DNA of 64,000 bases from Acidobacteriaceae bacterium (lineage in GTDB: Bacteria > Acidobacteriota > Terriglobia > Terriglobales > Acidobacteriaceae): positions 1 to 64,000 of the forward strand of contig JANYBT010000130.1 of assembly GCA_025360645.1 (NCBI GenBank). The letters are read 5' to 3'. Of this stretch, positions 44,322 to 52,731 are shown one piece after another (position 1 is the stretch's first letter; each line of letters opens with the position of its first letter). The translations under genes were made by a program, and so were the position numbers. Below the pieces are notes generated by a model. The model made no database searches. It saw only the letters and a program-made list of their open reading frames with translations, and was not told the origin of the DNA.

Positions 44322-44624
44322 TCATGGGGCAGCCTGGAGCACTTGCGTAGCCGCGAACCCCGCCACTTTCCCAGCCTGCCTCCCTTTGCGCGCAAGGTAG
44401 GCAGCAATACGATTGACCGAATCCAGGTTGTCCGGGACCAGTTCCGCCTCCGTGATCTGGATTCCGTAGGTGTCTTCCAAAAAGGTCACCAGCTCCAGAA
44501 TGCCGGTGGAGTCGATGAGCCCCTGATCGAGGAAGGAATCGTCGTCGTTGAGCACAGCGTCGGGAGCGAACAGGAAGTTCGCTACGATGAAGTTGTGCAC
44601 TTCTCCAGTAATTGTGGATGCCAT
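44322..44624 (-). CDS. Acyl carrier protein
   Basis: The product has 100 residues. It is an acidic four-helix carrier with the phosphopantetheine site D38-S39-T40 in FLDQGLIDSTGILELVTFLE. The C-terminal tail of about 20 residues (KGRQAGKVAGF and on) is longer than in ordinary ACP. GGGAG lies six bases before the ATG. The first 43 bases of the gene lie inside the end of the asparagine synthase gene. It is almost surely the partner of the AMP ligase downstream. Confidence 0.92.
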   Translation of the reverse strand: MASTITGEVHNFIVANFLFAPDAVLNDDDSFLDQGLIDSTGILELVTFLEDTYGIQITEAELVPDNLDSVNRIAAYLARKGRQAGKVAGFAATQVLQAAP

Positions 44625-46552
44625 AGAGAGCTCCCTGGGTGTGGATGAATGAATTGGTCAATGAGGAGTCCAGTGGAAACAATGGCGACTGCGGCCATAT
44701 TGTCTTTGGTGCTATGCGCGCGTCCGGTTGCAAATTTCGCAACCAACGCGGCGACCGCTGCAGGATGAAAAATCCCGTCTCTTCGAAGTCGCTCAGGGGA
44801 TAGATACTCTTTCACATAATCCCACCCCTGCCCCAGCAGAGCTTGGCCGTCCGGGGCGCGATAGGGTTGTTTGACGCGCTTCTGGACAGAAGCTGGAATC
44901 AGGCCGCTTGCAGCTTGTTTCAACAAGTGCTTCTGGTCAAGAACTTTCATCTTCAGGTTGGGCGGTAACTTGGCGGCGAAGTCCACCACGCGGTGATCGA
45001 GGAAGGGATGGCGCGATTCGACCGAATGCGCCATGGCCATCCGGTCGCCCTGCGACGAAAGAATGTAGCCCGGTAGCAGCATCGTCGCTTCCAGGTATTC
45101 TGCCTGGTTAAAGGGCAGCCACGACGCGAATGACGGAGGCAGAGCGCGGTCCAGCCGTTCCATCGCATCGGACGTGCCGATTCCCTGCCGCACTTCTTCA
45201 GAGAAAAACATCTTTAGCTTCGCGGTCAGTTCCCAGCGCGGCAAGTGGGAAAACCAGGGGCTGACCAGATCCGAAGGCGTGACCCGAAAAAAACGCTGCA
45301 AATATTGCGGAGACTGTTTCTGCAGATCTTCCAGATACGGGTACAGGCGCTTCAGCAAGAGTGGACGGCGGCGCGATTCCAGATCCCGGGCCCAGAAGCG
45401 TCTGACTTTGGCCTCTTTGAAAACGTCGTAGCCACCCAGAGTCTCGTCGGCGCCTTCCCCGCTGAGCACGACTTTGAAGCCATTTTCGCGGACTAGTTGC
45501 GAAAGCAAGAAGAGTGGCGCGGGTGCGGTGCGGAGAATCGGTTGCTCGCAATGCCAGATCACTTCCGGAAAGGCAGCGGCAATGTCCTGCTGGGTGCAGT
45601 GCCGTTCAGAGTGCTGGTTGCGCAGAAACGCGCAGGCCTCGCGCTGATAGGCGCTCTCGTCAAATTCTCCATCGGCAAAGCTGACGGAAAATGTTCGCAA
45701 CCGGTCTCCTGCCAGGGATCGGGTCAGGGCCGCGATTAACGTGGAGTCCAAACCACCACTCAGGTAGGTTCCTACCGGAACGTCGGAACGCAGTCGGATG
45801 CGGGTCGCATCCAGCAGCAGGTCCAGCAGATCTGCTGTGAGCCGATTCTCCGCGTCCTCCGCGCGATAGCTATCTGGCGCGTACTCCAGGTTCCAGTACG
45901 ATTGCACGCGCACCCTTCCCTCTTGCACTACCATCGAGTGACCGGGGGGCAGCTGCGAGATATTGCGAAATGCAGTGCGTGGCGGCAGTGTGACCCAAAA
46001 AGTAAAGATCTGGTCCAGCCCTAGTAGGTCGAGTGCGCGCTCGACCTCTGGACACGTGAACAGCGCCTTGATTTCAGATGCGAACAGGAAAGCGCCGTCG
46101 GCCCACGTATAAAACAACGGCCGTACCCCCATGCGATCACGCGACAGAAACAGCTTATGCTGATCCGCATCCCAGATGGCAAACGCCCACTGCCCATTCA
46201 GCTTTTGTACACACTCCTCCCCCTCTTGCTGGTACAAGTGGAGCAGGACTTCGGTGTCGGACCGGGTGCGGAACTTGTGTCCTTTCTGGATGAGTTCCTC
46301 CCGCAGCTCAACATAGTTGAAAATCTCGCCGTTAAACGTGATCGTGAGCTTGCCGTCCACCGTGGACATGGGTTGGCCGCCGCCCTCCAAATCAATGACG
46401 CTGAGGCGCGCGTGGGCTAAGCCTGCTTCCCGGTCGCAGTAGACGCCCCTCGCATCCGGGCCGCGGTGAGACAGGGCGGTCACCATGCCAATGAGCCGGC
46501 CTGGGTCCGCTAGCTTCCCGTGGGCTTGTAGAATTCCGCTGATGCCGCACAT
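44582..46552 (-). CDS. asnB: Glutamine-hydrolysing asparagine synthase family protein
   Basis: The 656-residue enzyme starts at M-C2-GISGILQ, where Cys2 is the glutaminase nucleophile. The N-terminal half has LSHRGPDARGVY and TFNGEIFNYVELREEL. The synthetase half has the ATP loop GTYLSGGLDSTLIAAL and SGEGADETLGGYDVF. Ordinary AsnB makes Asn from Asp; relatives in exosortase-type loci are thought to amidate a sugar or acyl intermediate. Lying directly before an acyl carrier protein gene in an exopolysaccharide operon, the second role is likelier. The C-terminal 14 residues overlap the acyl carrier gene. Confidence 0.92.
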   Translation of the reverse strand: MCGISGILQAHGKLADPGRLIGMVTALSHRGPDARGVYCDREAGLAHARLSVIDLEGGGQPMSTVDGKLTITFNGEIFNYVELREELIQKGHKFRTRSDTEVLLHLYQQEGEECVQKLNGQWAFAIWDADQHKLFLSRDRMGVRPLFYTWADGAFLFASEIKALFTCPEVERALDLLGLDQIFTFWVTLPPRTAFRNISQLPPGHSMVVQEGRVRVQSYWNLEYAPDSYRAEDAENRLTADLLDLLLDATRIRLRSDVPVGTYLSGGLDSTLIAALTRSLAGDRLRTFSVSFADGEFDESAYQREACAFLRNQHSERHCTQQDIAAAFPEVIWHCEQPILRTAPAPLFLLSQLVRENGFKVVLSGEGADETLGGYDVFKEAKVRRFWARDLESRRRPLLLKRLYPYLEDLQKQSPQYLQRFFRVTPSDLVSPWFSHLPRWELTAKLKMFFSEEVRQGIGTSDAMERLDRALPPSFASWLPFNQAEYLEATMLLPGYILSSQGDRMAMAHSVESRHPFLDHRVVDFAAKLPPNLKMKVLDQKHLLKQAASGLIPASVQKRVKQPYRAPDGQALLGQGWDYVKEYLSPERLRRDGIFHPAAVAALVAKFATGRAHSTKDNMAAVAIVSTGLLIDQFIHPHPGSSLWHPQLLEKCTTSS

Positions 46553-46599
46553 GTTAGTTCATTTCGTCCCGATGCTTACGGGTTGGGGTCCTGCGCTCT

Positions 46600-47298
46600 T
46601 TAGGAGACAGCGGCCTCTTGAGGCAAGGTTGCAGCTTCGGCGGGACGGGCCGCGCCCAGCACCCATCGCTGGTCCGCGCCGTCCCATTGCTTTACGATGC
46701 GTGCCGGATTCCCGGCAATGACGCAGTAGGCGGGAAAGCTGCGGGTCACTAACGCGTTGGCAGCCACCACACTGTTCCGCCCAATCACCAACTGCCCATG
46801 GCCGCAAATGATCGCAGCCCCGTGCCCAATCCAGCACCCGCACTCAATTCGAATCTGCCCGCCGGTCGTCAAACCCTGCTCCTCCACCGGCAAGCGTGGA
46901 TCGGAATAGGAATGATTGTGGTCCATCAGCAGGACGGAAGGCGAGATGCTGACGTCGCGTTCCAGGTGGATACAGTTCTTCGCCGAAATCTGCGTCCATC
47001 GTCCAATCCGAACCCGGTCGTCCAGAACAATCACTGGGGTATCCAGGTTGGCCTCGTCCGCAACATTCAGCCACACTCCTGGGGCGATCAACACGGAGTT
47101 CCCCAGCTTCATGCCTACAGCGTGGGGACGCCGGAGTTCGCAGGTGCAGTGCACCGACAAATCCCGGCCCACAGACGCGAAGGGGTAGGTGGTCCGCAGC
47201 CATTGGCTGTGCAGCCAGTTCCATGCCCATGACACCCACTCTAGCGGATCTTCCATGGGCTGCCGCAACTTACGGTTGCAGTAATTCGCATCGCTCAT
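46600..47298 (-). CDS. Hexapeptide-repeat sugar O-acyltransferase
   Basis: The 232-residue protein has an N-terminal helix region (RQPMEDPLEWVSWAWNWLHS) and a left-handed beta-helix of hexapeptide repeats (KLGNSVLIAPGVWLNVADEA, DHNHSYSDP with the catalytic His, CWIGHGAAIICGHGQLVIG). It ends with FPAYCVIAGNPARIVKQW, typical of the WbbJ/maltose acetyltransferase group. It probably acetylates a sugar of the exopolysaccharide. GGAGG six bases before ATG 47298 fixes the start; the gene then overlaps the glycosyltransferase end by 29 bases. Confidence 0.88.
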   Translation of the reverse strand: MSDANYCNRKLRQPMEDPLEWVSWAWNWLHSQWLRTTYPFASVGRDLSVHCTCELRRPHAVGMKLGNSVLIAPGVWLNVADEANLDTPVIVLDDRVRIGRWTQISAKNCIHLERDVSISPSVLLMDHNHSYSDPRLPVEEQGLTTGGQIRIECGCWIGHGAAIICGHGQLVIGRNSVVAANALVTRSFPAYCVIAGNPARIVKQWDGADQRWVLGAARPAEAATLPQEAAVS

Positions 47299-48565
47299 GG
47301 CTGGCCTCCGGTGCCGAGTTACCGGGAGAAGGTTGGAACGGTGGGGGGGCCTCGCACCACAGCGCGGGCGGCACCCGTTGTACCGGGGCACAGGTGCGGA
47401 AACAACCGCTAACCAGGGAATCCACCAGATCCACATACAGCGACTGGTTTTGTTCCCAGGTGAAACGTTGCACGAAATGAAACGCGCGGCCTGCGAGTTG
47501 CTCCCGCAAGTCTGGATCGTGAGCCAGCGAGAGCATCGCCGACGCCATGCTCTCAGTGTTGCCACTGTCAAAAAACTTCACTACCGCCGGATTGAAGTAG
47601 TAGCGGTCGACCCGGGTACTGGAAACTACTACGGGAACCCTCAGACACATGAACTCAAGAATCTTGGTGCTGAAAGCTTCGTTGCCGAAAGAGTCGGCTC
47701 GCTTGGGCACCACCCCGAGGTCCGCATTCTCCATGACTTTCGCCACCTCGCGCAGGGGAGTCACGCCGAGGAAATGAACTTGGGATTCGAGGCTCAAGCT
47801 GCGGACCAGTTCCTGCAAATTGGCCTTTTCTCCGCCCTCTCCGTAGATGTGAAATTCAGCCAACGGCACCTGCTCGCGAAACCGTGCGAAGGCTCGGATC
47901 GCGATGTCCAACCCCTGATGGAAGTTCAGACTGCCGGGAAAGATGATCACGAACTTTTCATTCTTCGGACCTCGGCCGCGCGGCCGGAAGACCGAGGTGT
48001 CGGGATAGTTCAGTTCGACCGAGCACTTGCCTGCCGCCGCCGACCGCTTCACCACTCGTTCTAGCCATAAATGGTTAGCCAGAATCACATGGTCGGCAAA
48101 GTGGACCGAGAGTCGTTCGGTCCAGACCAGCGCTCGGAAAATCCACGATTGGTCGCTTCGCTTGAACTTGTTGGCGTAAAACTCCGGCAGGACATCGTGG
48201 ATGTCAAGGATGAGCTTGGCCCCGGTCCACTTGGGAAACCAGGCGGCGAACACCAGAAAATCCGGCACGTTATGGACATGCACCAGGTCATAGGGACGCC
48301 GCCAATGGCGCACGCTAAGCACCACCATCGAGATCAGAAAGAAACTCACCAGCTTCGCCAGGTACACCAGCTTCGCTTGCTCCCCTTTTGTCCTGAGTTG
48401 TACGCGAAGGACGTTCACGCCGTTTATCCGTACCCGCGCCGACTCTCCCGGCCGTCGCAACGAAATGACATCGACAATATCGCCGCGCCGGGCCAGAGTT
48501 TCGGCATAGCGCATCACTCGGTTGTCGCTCTCGTAGAAGGTGTAGGCGAGCATGCATGCGTTCAT
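47270..48565 (-). CDS. GT4-type glycosyltransferase
   Basis: The product has 431 residues and a GT-B fold. The N-terminal part has YDLVHVHNVPDFLVFAAWFP and LILDIHDVLPEFY. The C-terminal part has IIFPGSLNFHQGLDIAIRAF, IYGEGGEKANL and the EFMCLRVPVVVS donor loop, preceded by AFSTKILEF. It transfers a nucleotide-linked sugar on the inner face of the membrane during repeat-unit assembly. AAAGGA precedes the ATG at a normal distance. The C-terminal 45 residues are Pro/Cys-rich and lie beyond the usual fold. Confidence 0.9.
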   Translation of the reverse strand: MNACMLAYTFYESDNRVMRYAETLARRGDIVDVISLRRPGESARVRINGVNVLRVQLRTKGEQAKLVYLAKLVSFFLISMVVLSVRHWRRPYDLVHVHNVPDFLVFAAWFPKWTGAKLILDIHDVLPEFYANKFKRSDQSWIFRALVWTERLSVHFADHVILANHLWLERVVKRSAAAGKCSVELNYPDTSVFRPRGRGPKNEKFVIIFPGSLNFHQGLDIAIRAFARFREQVPLAEFHIYGEGGEKANLQELVRSLSLESQVHFLGVTPLREVAKVMENADLGVVPKRADSFGNEAFSTKILEFMCLRVPVVVSSTRVDRYYFNPAVVKFFDSGNTESMASAMLSLAHDPDLREQLAGRAFHFVQRFTWEQNQSLYVDLVDSLVSGCFRTCAPVQRVPPALWCEAPPPFQPSPGNSAPEASHERCELLQP

Positions 48566-48604
48566 CGGGTCCTTTCCAGCGGTTCGAATCGGATTATGGA
48601 AAGT

Positions 48605-49540
48605 TCACGGGCGAGACTTCTGTATTGCGTCGCCCAGCGGTCGCCACGGATGTCGAATTGCCGCCCACAGTCTCTCTCTCTGGTCTCGCCGCAGGAAAGC
48701 GATGAACTCTGCGGAAACGGGCCGCGCCTCTTGCCTCAGCCATGACCACAAAAAGCCCGCCAGGCGAGAGCCGGCGCCAATCCCTGCGGGAGGCGACGCC
48801 ACTCGGGCGGTGACCTTGGCAATTTCAAACCACAGATCGCTGCCCATCGAATAGTCCATCTGGCCTTCGCGGAAGCAGTGCTTTAGGCGGTTGCTGGCGG
48901 TCCCGGTCGGACGCAAGTGAAAGACTTTGAGCTCAGGAAAATTCACCGCCTGCCACCCTTGCATGCGGGCGCTGACTTCGGCGCACCAGTCTTCACCGCC
49001 ATAGCGGAGCGCAGGCAGGCCACCCACACTCTCATAACATTCCCGGCGAAAGAGTTGCGTGGCCCCAGCGATCGAATCTGGGCGGTTACTCCGGCGCGGT
49101 TGGAACTTGCCATGCTGCTCCTCGTAGATGACACCGCCCGCCACGCCCAACTTGGAATTATCCGCGAATCTCTGCACTGCGGCGCCGTAGTAGTCGGCTT
49201 CCAGCGCAATATCAGCGTCCAGGATTCCGACCAGGTCATAAGGTTCCGGGCCGAGTTCTTCCCACCCCGCGCGGATGGCAGCCACCTTCGATCCAAAATC
49301 ATGGCGATGCAATGGGTCGCGACGCACCAACCGGATAAAGCCGTGAGCAGCGGCATAGCGCGCCACCAGCTCGTCGGTGCCGTCCGTGGAACCATCACTC
49401 ACAATCACCCATTGCTGGGGCTGGACCGTTTGCGCCACCACCGAGCGTAATGTCTGCTCAATGAACTCCTGCTCATTGTGCGCAGCTGTAATCAGGACGT
49501 ACTTTCGTATCTGTCTGCTGTGAAAAACCGGTGAGTTCAT
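48605..49540 (-). CDS. GT2 family glycosyltransferase
   Basis: The product has 311 residues and a GT-A fold. Visible are LITAAHNEQEFIEQTLRSVV, the nucleotide site VIVSDGSTDGTDELV, the DXD-type motif GILDADIALEADY, and RYGGEDWCAEVSARMQGW with the probable catalytic acids. It has no long membrane segment. It adds a sugar to the lipid-linked repeat unit; the specificity is unknown. The ribosome binding site is weak. The gap of 115 bases upstream contains a small ORF with a strong ribosome binding site. Confidence 0.9.
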   Translation of the reverse strand: MNSPVFHSRQIRKYVLITAAHNEQEFIEQTLRSVVAQTVQPQQWVIVSDGSTDGTDELVARYAAAHGFIRLVRRDPLHRHDFGSKVAAIRAGWEELGPEPYDLVGILDADIALEADYYGAAVQRFADNSKLGVAGGVIYEEQHGKFQPRRSNRPDSIAGATQLFRRECYESVGGLPALRYGGEDWCAEVSARMQGWQAVNFPELKVFHLRPTGTASNRLKHCFREGQMDYSMGSDLWFEIAKVTARVASPPAGIGAGSRLAGFLWSWLRQEARPVSAEFIAFLRRDQRERLWAAIRHPWRPLGDAIQKSRP

Positions 49541-49599
49541 GGATGGCTCGAATTTTGAAGGAAGATCAAAGCGCAGACGACAAGGGCATCATCTCTGCA

Positions 49600-49635
49600 C
49601 TAAACACCCGCTCCACTCACCACCGTAGGCTTCAT
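49600..49635 (-). other. Possible 11-codon leader ORF
   Basis: GGAGG (49646-49642) lies six bases before an ATG that opens MKPTVVSGAGV and a stop. It sits between the beta-helix and GT2 genes. It may be a leader peptide that couples translation, or chance. Confidence 0.2.
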
Positions 49636-49655
49636 GGTGGGCCTCCTGACCAAAG

Positions 49656-51215
49656 CTACTTCGGTATTGCCATCACCCCGGTCGGTGGCACTGGCTTGGT
49701 GGTGCTGGCATATTGATACGCGCCGCCATCCCAGGCGCCGGTGCCAGGGCGCAAGACGCCCGCTTTGTCCGTATCCAGTTGGCTCACTCCCAAGCTGGTC
49801 AGATTCGTTCCCAGTCCAATGGCAGAGGAGCCGGACTGGAGAAAATAGTTCGCGTCCAGGTTCGGATTTCCCGTCGTGCTGTGCGCGTCTGGATTTCCGG
49901 TCGATGCCTGCCACGACGACAAGGTCGTGTAGGTGGCGACGTTCCAGTTTACGATCAAGCTGGCATTGTTGAAGAACACGTTGTGGTCGCTGCCGCCCAG
50001 CCCGCCCGCCGCCGATCCCCCAGCGTAAATGTACAGCCCGGTATTCATGTTGGACAGGATGTTGTTCTTCATGATGAGCCCGGGCGAGTAAGTGGAAATC
50101 GCAACCGTGTTGGGGTTCGACGGGGCCGCAATGGTGTTGTTGTACACGCCGATGTTGGCGCTCCAGACAAAAATCATCGAATCGGCAGGCGCGTTGACCG
50201 CCGAGGTATTCACTAGCAGGTTGTTGAAGATGTTGCCGCTGATGCCGTAAAAGCCGGGCGCGCCGTTGCCATCGAAATAAATGTCCGCGGTCTGGTGCGT
50301 GCCCCAGTCGCCATAAATGTAGTTGTTGAACACCTGGATGGTGACGGTGGATGCGCTGTGCGTGGTCCACACGTGGATGCCATCATGGTGGTTCGCGTCC
50401 TGCGTGTCGTCCCAGTTCAACGCGTCGTGGATCACATTGCCATAAATCAGGTTCGTCCCTTGCAGCACGGCACCCGTGTTCCCGTCGCCAAAAGTGATCC
50501 CATGATCGCAGTTGTATTCGGTGTTATCGAAGATGGTGATGTTTCCCGAAGAGGTCTGACTCCCCGGCCAACCGTAGTTGATGCACCACTTGGCATCATG
50601 GACAGTGAGATTGTGGATGGATACGCTGTTGCCGATGTACCAGTGCACTCCATAGCTGTCCTGGCCGTTGTAGTCGGTGCTGCTGCTATGGACGTAGATG
50701 TTCGCGATGGTGAGATTTCTCACTTCTGAGTTGGACGATCCGCCCAGGTTCACGCCTGCGCCATTCTGTTGGTAGGCCAGCCCGCTACCGTTCGCGGTCG
50801 CCTGGAGGATGCCATTGGTGCCTCCATCCACAATCACGTAGTTGTGATTCGACCCATAGATGGCGCCATTCGCCCCCCAATAAGGAGCCGTGACCACCGC
50901 CCCTCTCTCGAACAGCAAGGTGATCGAGCTTCCATTAGAGCCGCTGGCCTGAAACGTCAGGTAGCCATTGGCCCCGGCCGGGGCAGTGAAGGTGCCGCAG
51001 AGGTGGGCGGTGTCGCCGGGCCCGATCTTACCAGCTTGTTTGAGATTGGCCCAGTTGCCGGCGGTGTTGAACCAGGTCGCCGAATGGGCGTCCGCACAAT
51101 CGGCGCCGCTGTTGGTTCCGGCTGTATTCTGTGCGATATAGATGTCGGCTGCAGACGCGAACGCGGAATACAAGACCACGATCGCGAGCAGGGGGAGAAG
51201 CCGAGTTGAGTTCAT
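49656..51215 (-). CDS. Exported right-handed beta-helix protein
   Basis: The product has 519 residues. A signal peptide (ending SAFASAAD) precedes a long parallel beta-helix rich in Asn, Gly, Ser and Thr, with turns such as NLTIANIYVHSSS, SVSIHNLTVHDAKW, ITIFDNTEYNCDHGITFGDG and VTIQVFNNYIYGDW. This fold is that of pectate lyases and polysaccharide epimerases or lyases, although no active site is certain; the DGIHVW and DDTQDANHHDG region could be one. It would act on, or bind, the exopolysaccharide outside the cell. GGAGG four bases before ATG 51215 fixes the start. It has its own sigma-54-like promoter and a leader hairpin. No PEP-CTERM tail is present. Confidence 0.88.
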   Translation of the reverse strand: MNSTRLLPLLAIVVLYSAFASAADIYIAQNTAGTNSGADCADAHSATWFNTAGNWANLKQAGKIGPGDTAHLCGTFTAPAGANGYLTFQASGSNGSSITLLFERGAVVTAPYWGANGAIYGSNHNYVIVDGGTNGILQATANGSGLAYQQNGAGVNLGGSSNSEVRNLTIANIYVHSSSTDYNGQDSYGVHWYIGNSVSIHNLTVHDAKWCINYGWPGSQTSSGNITIFDNTEYNCDHGITFGDGNTGAVLQGTNLIYGNVIHDALNWDDTQDANHHDGIHVWTTHSASTVTIQVFNNYIYGDWGTHQTADIYFDGNGAPGFYGISGNIFNNLLVNTSAVNAPADSMIFVWSANIGVYNNTIAAPSNPNTVAISTYSPGLIMKNNILSNMNTGLYIYAGGSAAGGLGGSDHNVFFNNASLIVNWNVATYTTLSSWQASTGNPDAHSTTGNPNLDANYFLQSGSSAIGLGTNLTSLGVSQLDTDKAGVLRPGTGAWDGGAYQYASTTKPVPPTGVMAIPK

Positions 51216-51225
51216 GAAACCTCCG

Positions 51226-51253
51226 TCTTCCAGAACTCTTCGCATCTGGAAGA
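51226..51253 (-). promoter_or_regulatory. Leader hairpin before the beta-helix gene
   Basis: TCTTCCAGA (51226-51234) and TCTGGAAGA (51245-51253) are perfect 9-bp inverted copies around ten bases. The stem ends only a few bases before the GGAGG ribosome binding site, so it could affect translation or mRNA stability. Confidence 0.55.
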
Positions 51254-51325
51254 ATCAATGTGCGTGCTTGGGGCTGTAAATTGAAACGTGGAACCATCCG
51301 CGCTGGTGGCCCAACCCCAGCGTCA

Positions 51326-51341
51326 AGCAAGCGGTGGGCCA
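51326..51341 (-). promoter_or_regulatory. Sigma-54-like promoter
   Basis: On the minus strand TGGCCC, ACCGC and TTGCT follow one another. This matches the -24/-12 consensus TGGCAC-RNNNN-TTGCW at all specified positions but one, with exact spacing. Transcription would start near 51315, about 100 bases before the beta-helix ATG. It lies in the only gap of the locus longer than 200 bases. Confidence 0.6.
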
Positions 51342-51423
51342 CTCCGAAGCGCTTGCCCTGCCTTTGCGATTGCCTTTCCTTGCGAACTCCTAGCGCCGCG
51401 GTCACGGTCAGTCTGCGTAAAAC

Positions 51424-52722
51424 CTACTCGTGCCAGCTCATCAGCGTGGATAAAGTACATGTTGCAATTTGCACCACCACGCCCAATCCCTTGGGTGGAT
51501 CTCGCCGCAGGCGGCTCTTCCAAGAAGTTTTCACCCTCTGCAACAGTCCGCTACGCTGCAAGAGCCGCTCGGCCGCGTGCGAAATGGCGCCCGTGCACGT
51601 CCGCAGCAGGTGCAGCAGCCGTCCTTTCGGGCTTGCAGCGAAGATGAACAGCGACGCTTCTTCCCAGCTCTGGTTGCTAAAGCGCTGTTTGTACGGCGCG
51701 TCGCCCAGACCCAGATCCAGGCGGGCGAACTCCGACAAGTCCTCCGCCATTTTCAGAAACAAATACGTTCCCGGCGAGTGCTTGCCATGTTCTGCATCGA
51801 ACCCCGTATAGGCCGGGTAAAACGTTTCGCGATAACCTTCGCCGATCCAGTAGGCTCGCGGCGCGCCGTCGAAATACAAGAAATAAGCCCGCAGGCGGCC
51901 GGCCCGCGCCATCACCTCCAGTAAGCGCTGGTGCTCGGCGTCGTTCGCGAATCCCGCGCCCAGGCCGCGCTGATATCCCTTGACCGCTATCTCTTCCGCC
52001 TCGCGGCACACTCGCGGCACGCTGGCTAGATCGCGGTACACCTCCACTCGCAAGTCCGCATGTTCCTTTCGCAGAGCGCGGAAGTGCCGGTCGCCGCCCT
52101 CTGCCAACGACACATACTTCTGCCGTAGCTCCGGGGAAAAAACCAGCCGCCGATGGATCCGCTTTTCCGGAAAGTAGTCGCGGCCGAAAATACCCGGCGC
52201 CGCGCCAGCCAAAGCGCAGAGCGTGCCCTCGACACGGATGGTATGCAGTTGAACCGCATCCGCCTCCCCGTGCCGCAGCGACTCCAGAAGAGCGTTGACA
52301 AACTGCTGGTCGTTTTCGCGGGATGACGTTCCCAGGCAGCCCCCTGTGATGATGGTAATCACTCGCGCTTTCACTCGCGCCACCTTCTTGTAGCCGATGC
52401 GAAACTCCAGCGGAATCCGCTCCAGACGTCCCAGCAGCATCGCCTCCACTACGCCTTCGCGTTCCACCGCCAAAACGTATGGACTGACCACCTCTTCCCG
52501 AGATTCGATGACGGTGCGGTAGAAATCAAAATCGGCATTGGGATGGTCTTGCATGGCCTGCCACGCTGCGCGCAACTCTTCCGCGCCTTGCCAAGTCGTG
52601 ATCACTCGAAGCGCGCTGCCAGAAGTTGCCACCGTTTCGCCGGGATGCCCTTCCTCTCCCGCCAGGTTCTCAACCACGGCGACGTGGCCCGCATCCAGAT
52701 TCCAAGATTCGCGTTTGTCCAC
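51424..52722 (-). CDS. GNAT/FemAB-like acyltransferase of the exopolysaccharide locus
   Basis: The 432-residue protein resembles the BcsL/CelD-like acetyltransferases (Acetyltransf_6) common in exopolysaccharide loci. The C-terminal half has AYFLYFDGAPRAYWIGEGYR, YPAYTGFDAEHGKHSPGTYL and RLDLGLGDAPYKQRFSNQSW, as expected for the acyl-CoA fold. It may acylate a sugar or the lipid-linked intermediate. The start is GTG 52722 with GAGG seven bases upstream. The final 60 residues are Arg/Leu/Ser-rich and not part of the domain. It lies nine bases after the Wzy/ligase-like gene. Confidence 0.85.
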   Translation of the reverse strand: MDKRESWNLDAGHVAVVENLAGEEGHPGETVATSGSALRVITTWQGAEELRAAWQAMQDHPNADFDFYRTVIESREEVVSPYVLAVEREGVVEAMLLGRLERIPLEFRIGYKKVARVKARVITIITGGCLGTSSRENDQQFVNALLESLRHGEADAVQLHTIRVEGTLCALAGAAPGIFGRDYFPEKRIHRRLVFSPELRQKYVSLAEGGDRHFRALRKEHADLRVEVYRDLASVPRVCREAEEIAVKGYQRGLGAGFANDAEHQRLLEVMARAGRLRAYFLYFDGAPRAYWIGEGYRETFYPAYTGFDAEHGKHSPGTYLFLKMAEDLSEFARLDLGLGDAPYKQRFSNQSWEEASLFIFAASPKGRLLHLLRTCTGAISHAAERLLQRSGLLQRVKTSWKSRLRRDPPKGLGVVVQIATCTLSTLMSWHE

Positions 52723-52731
52723 TCCGTTACC

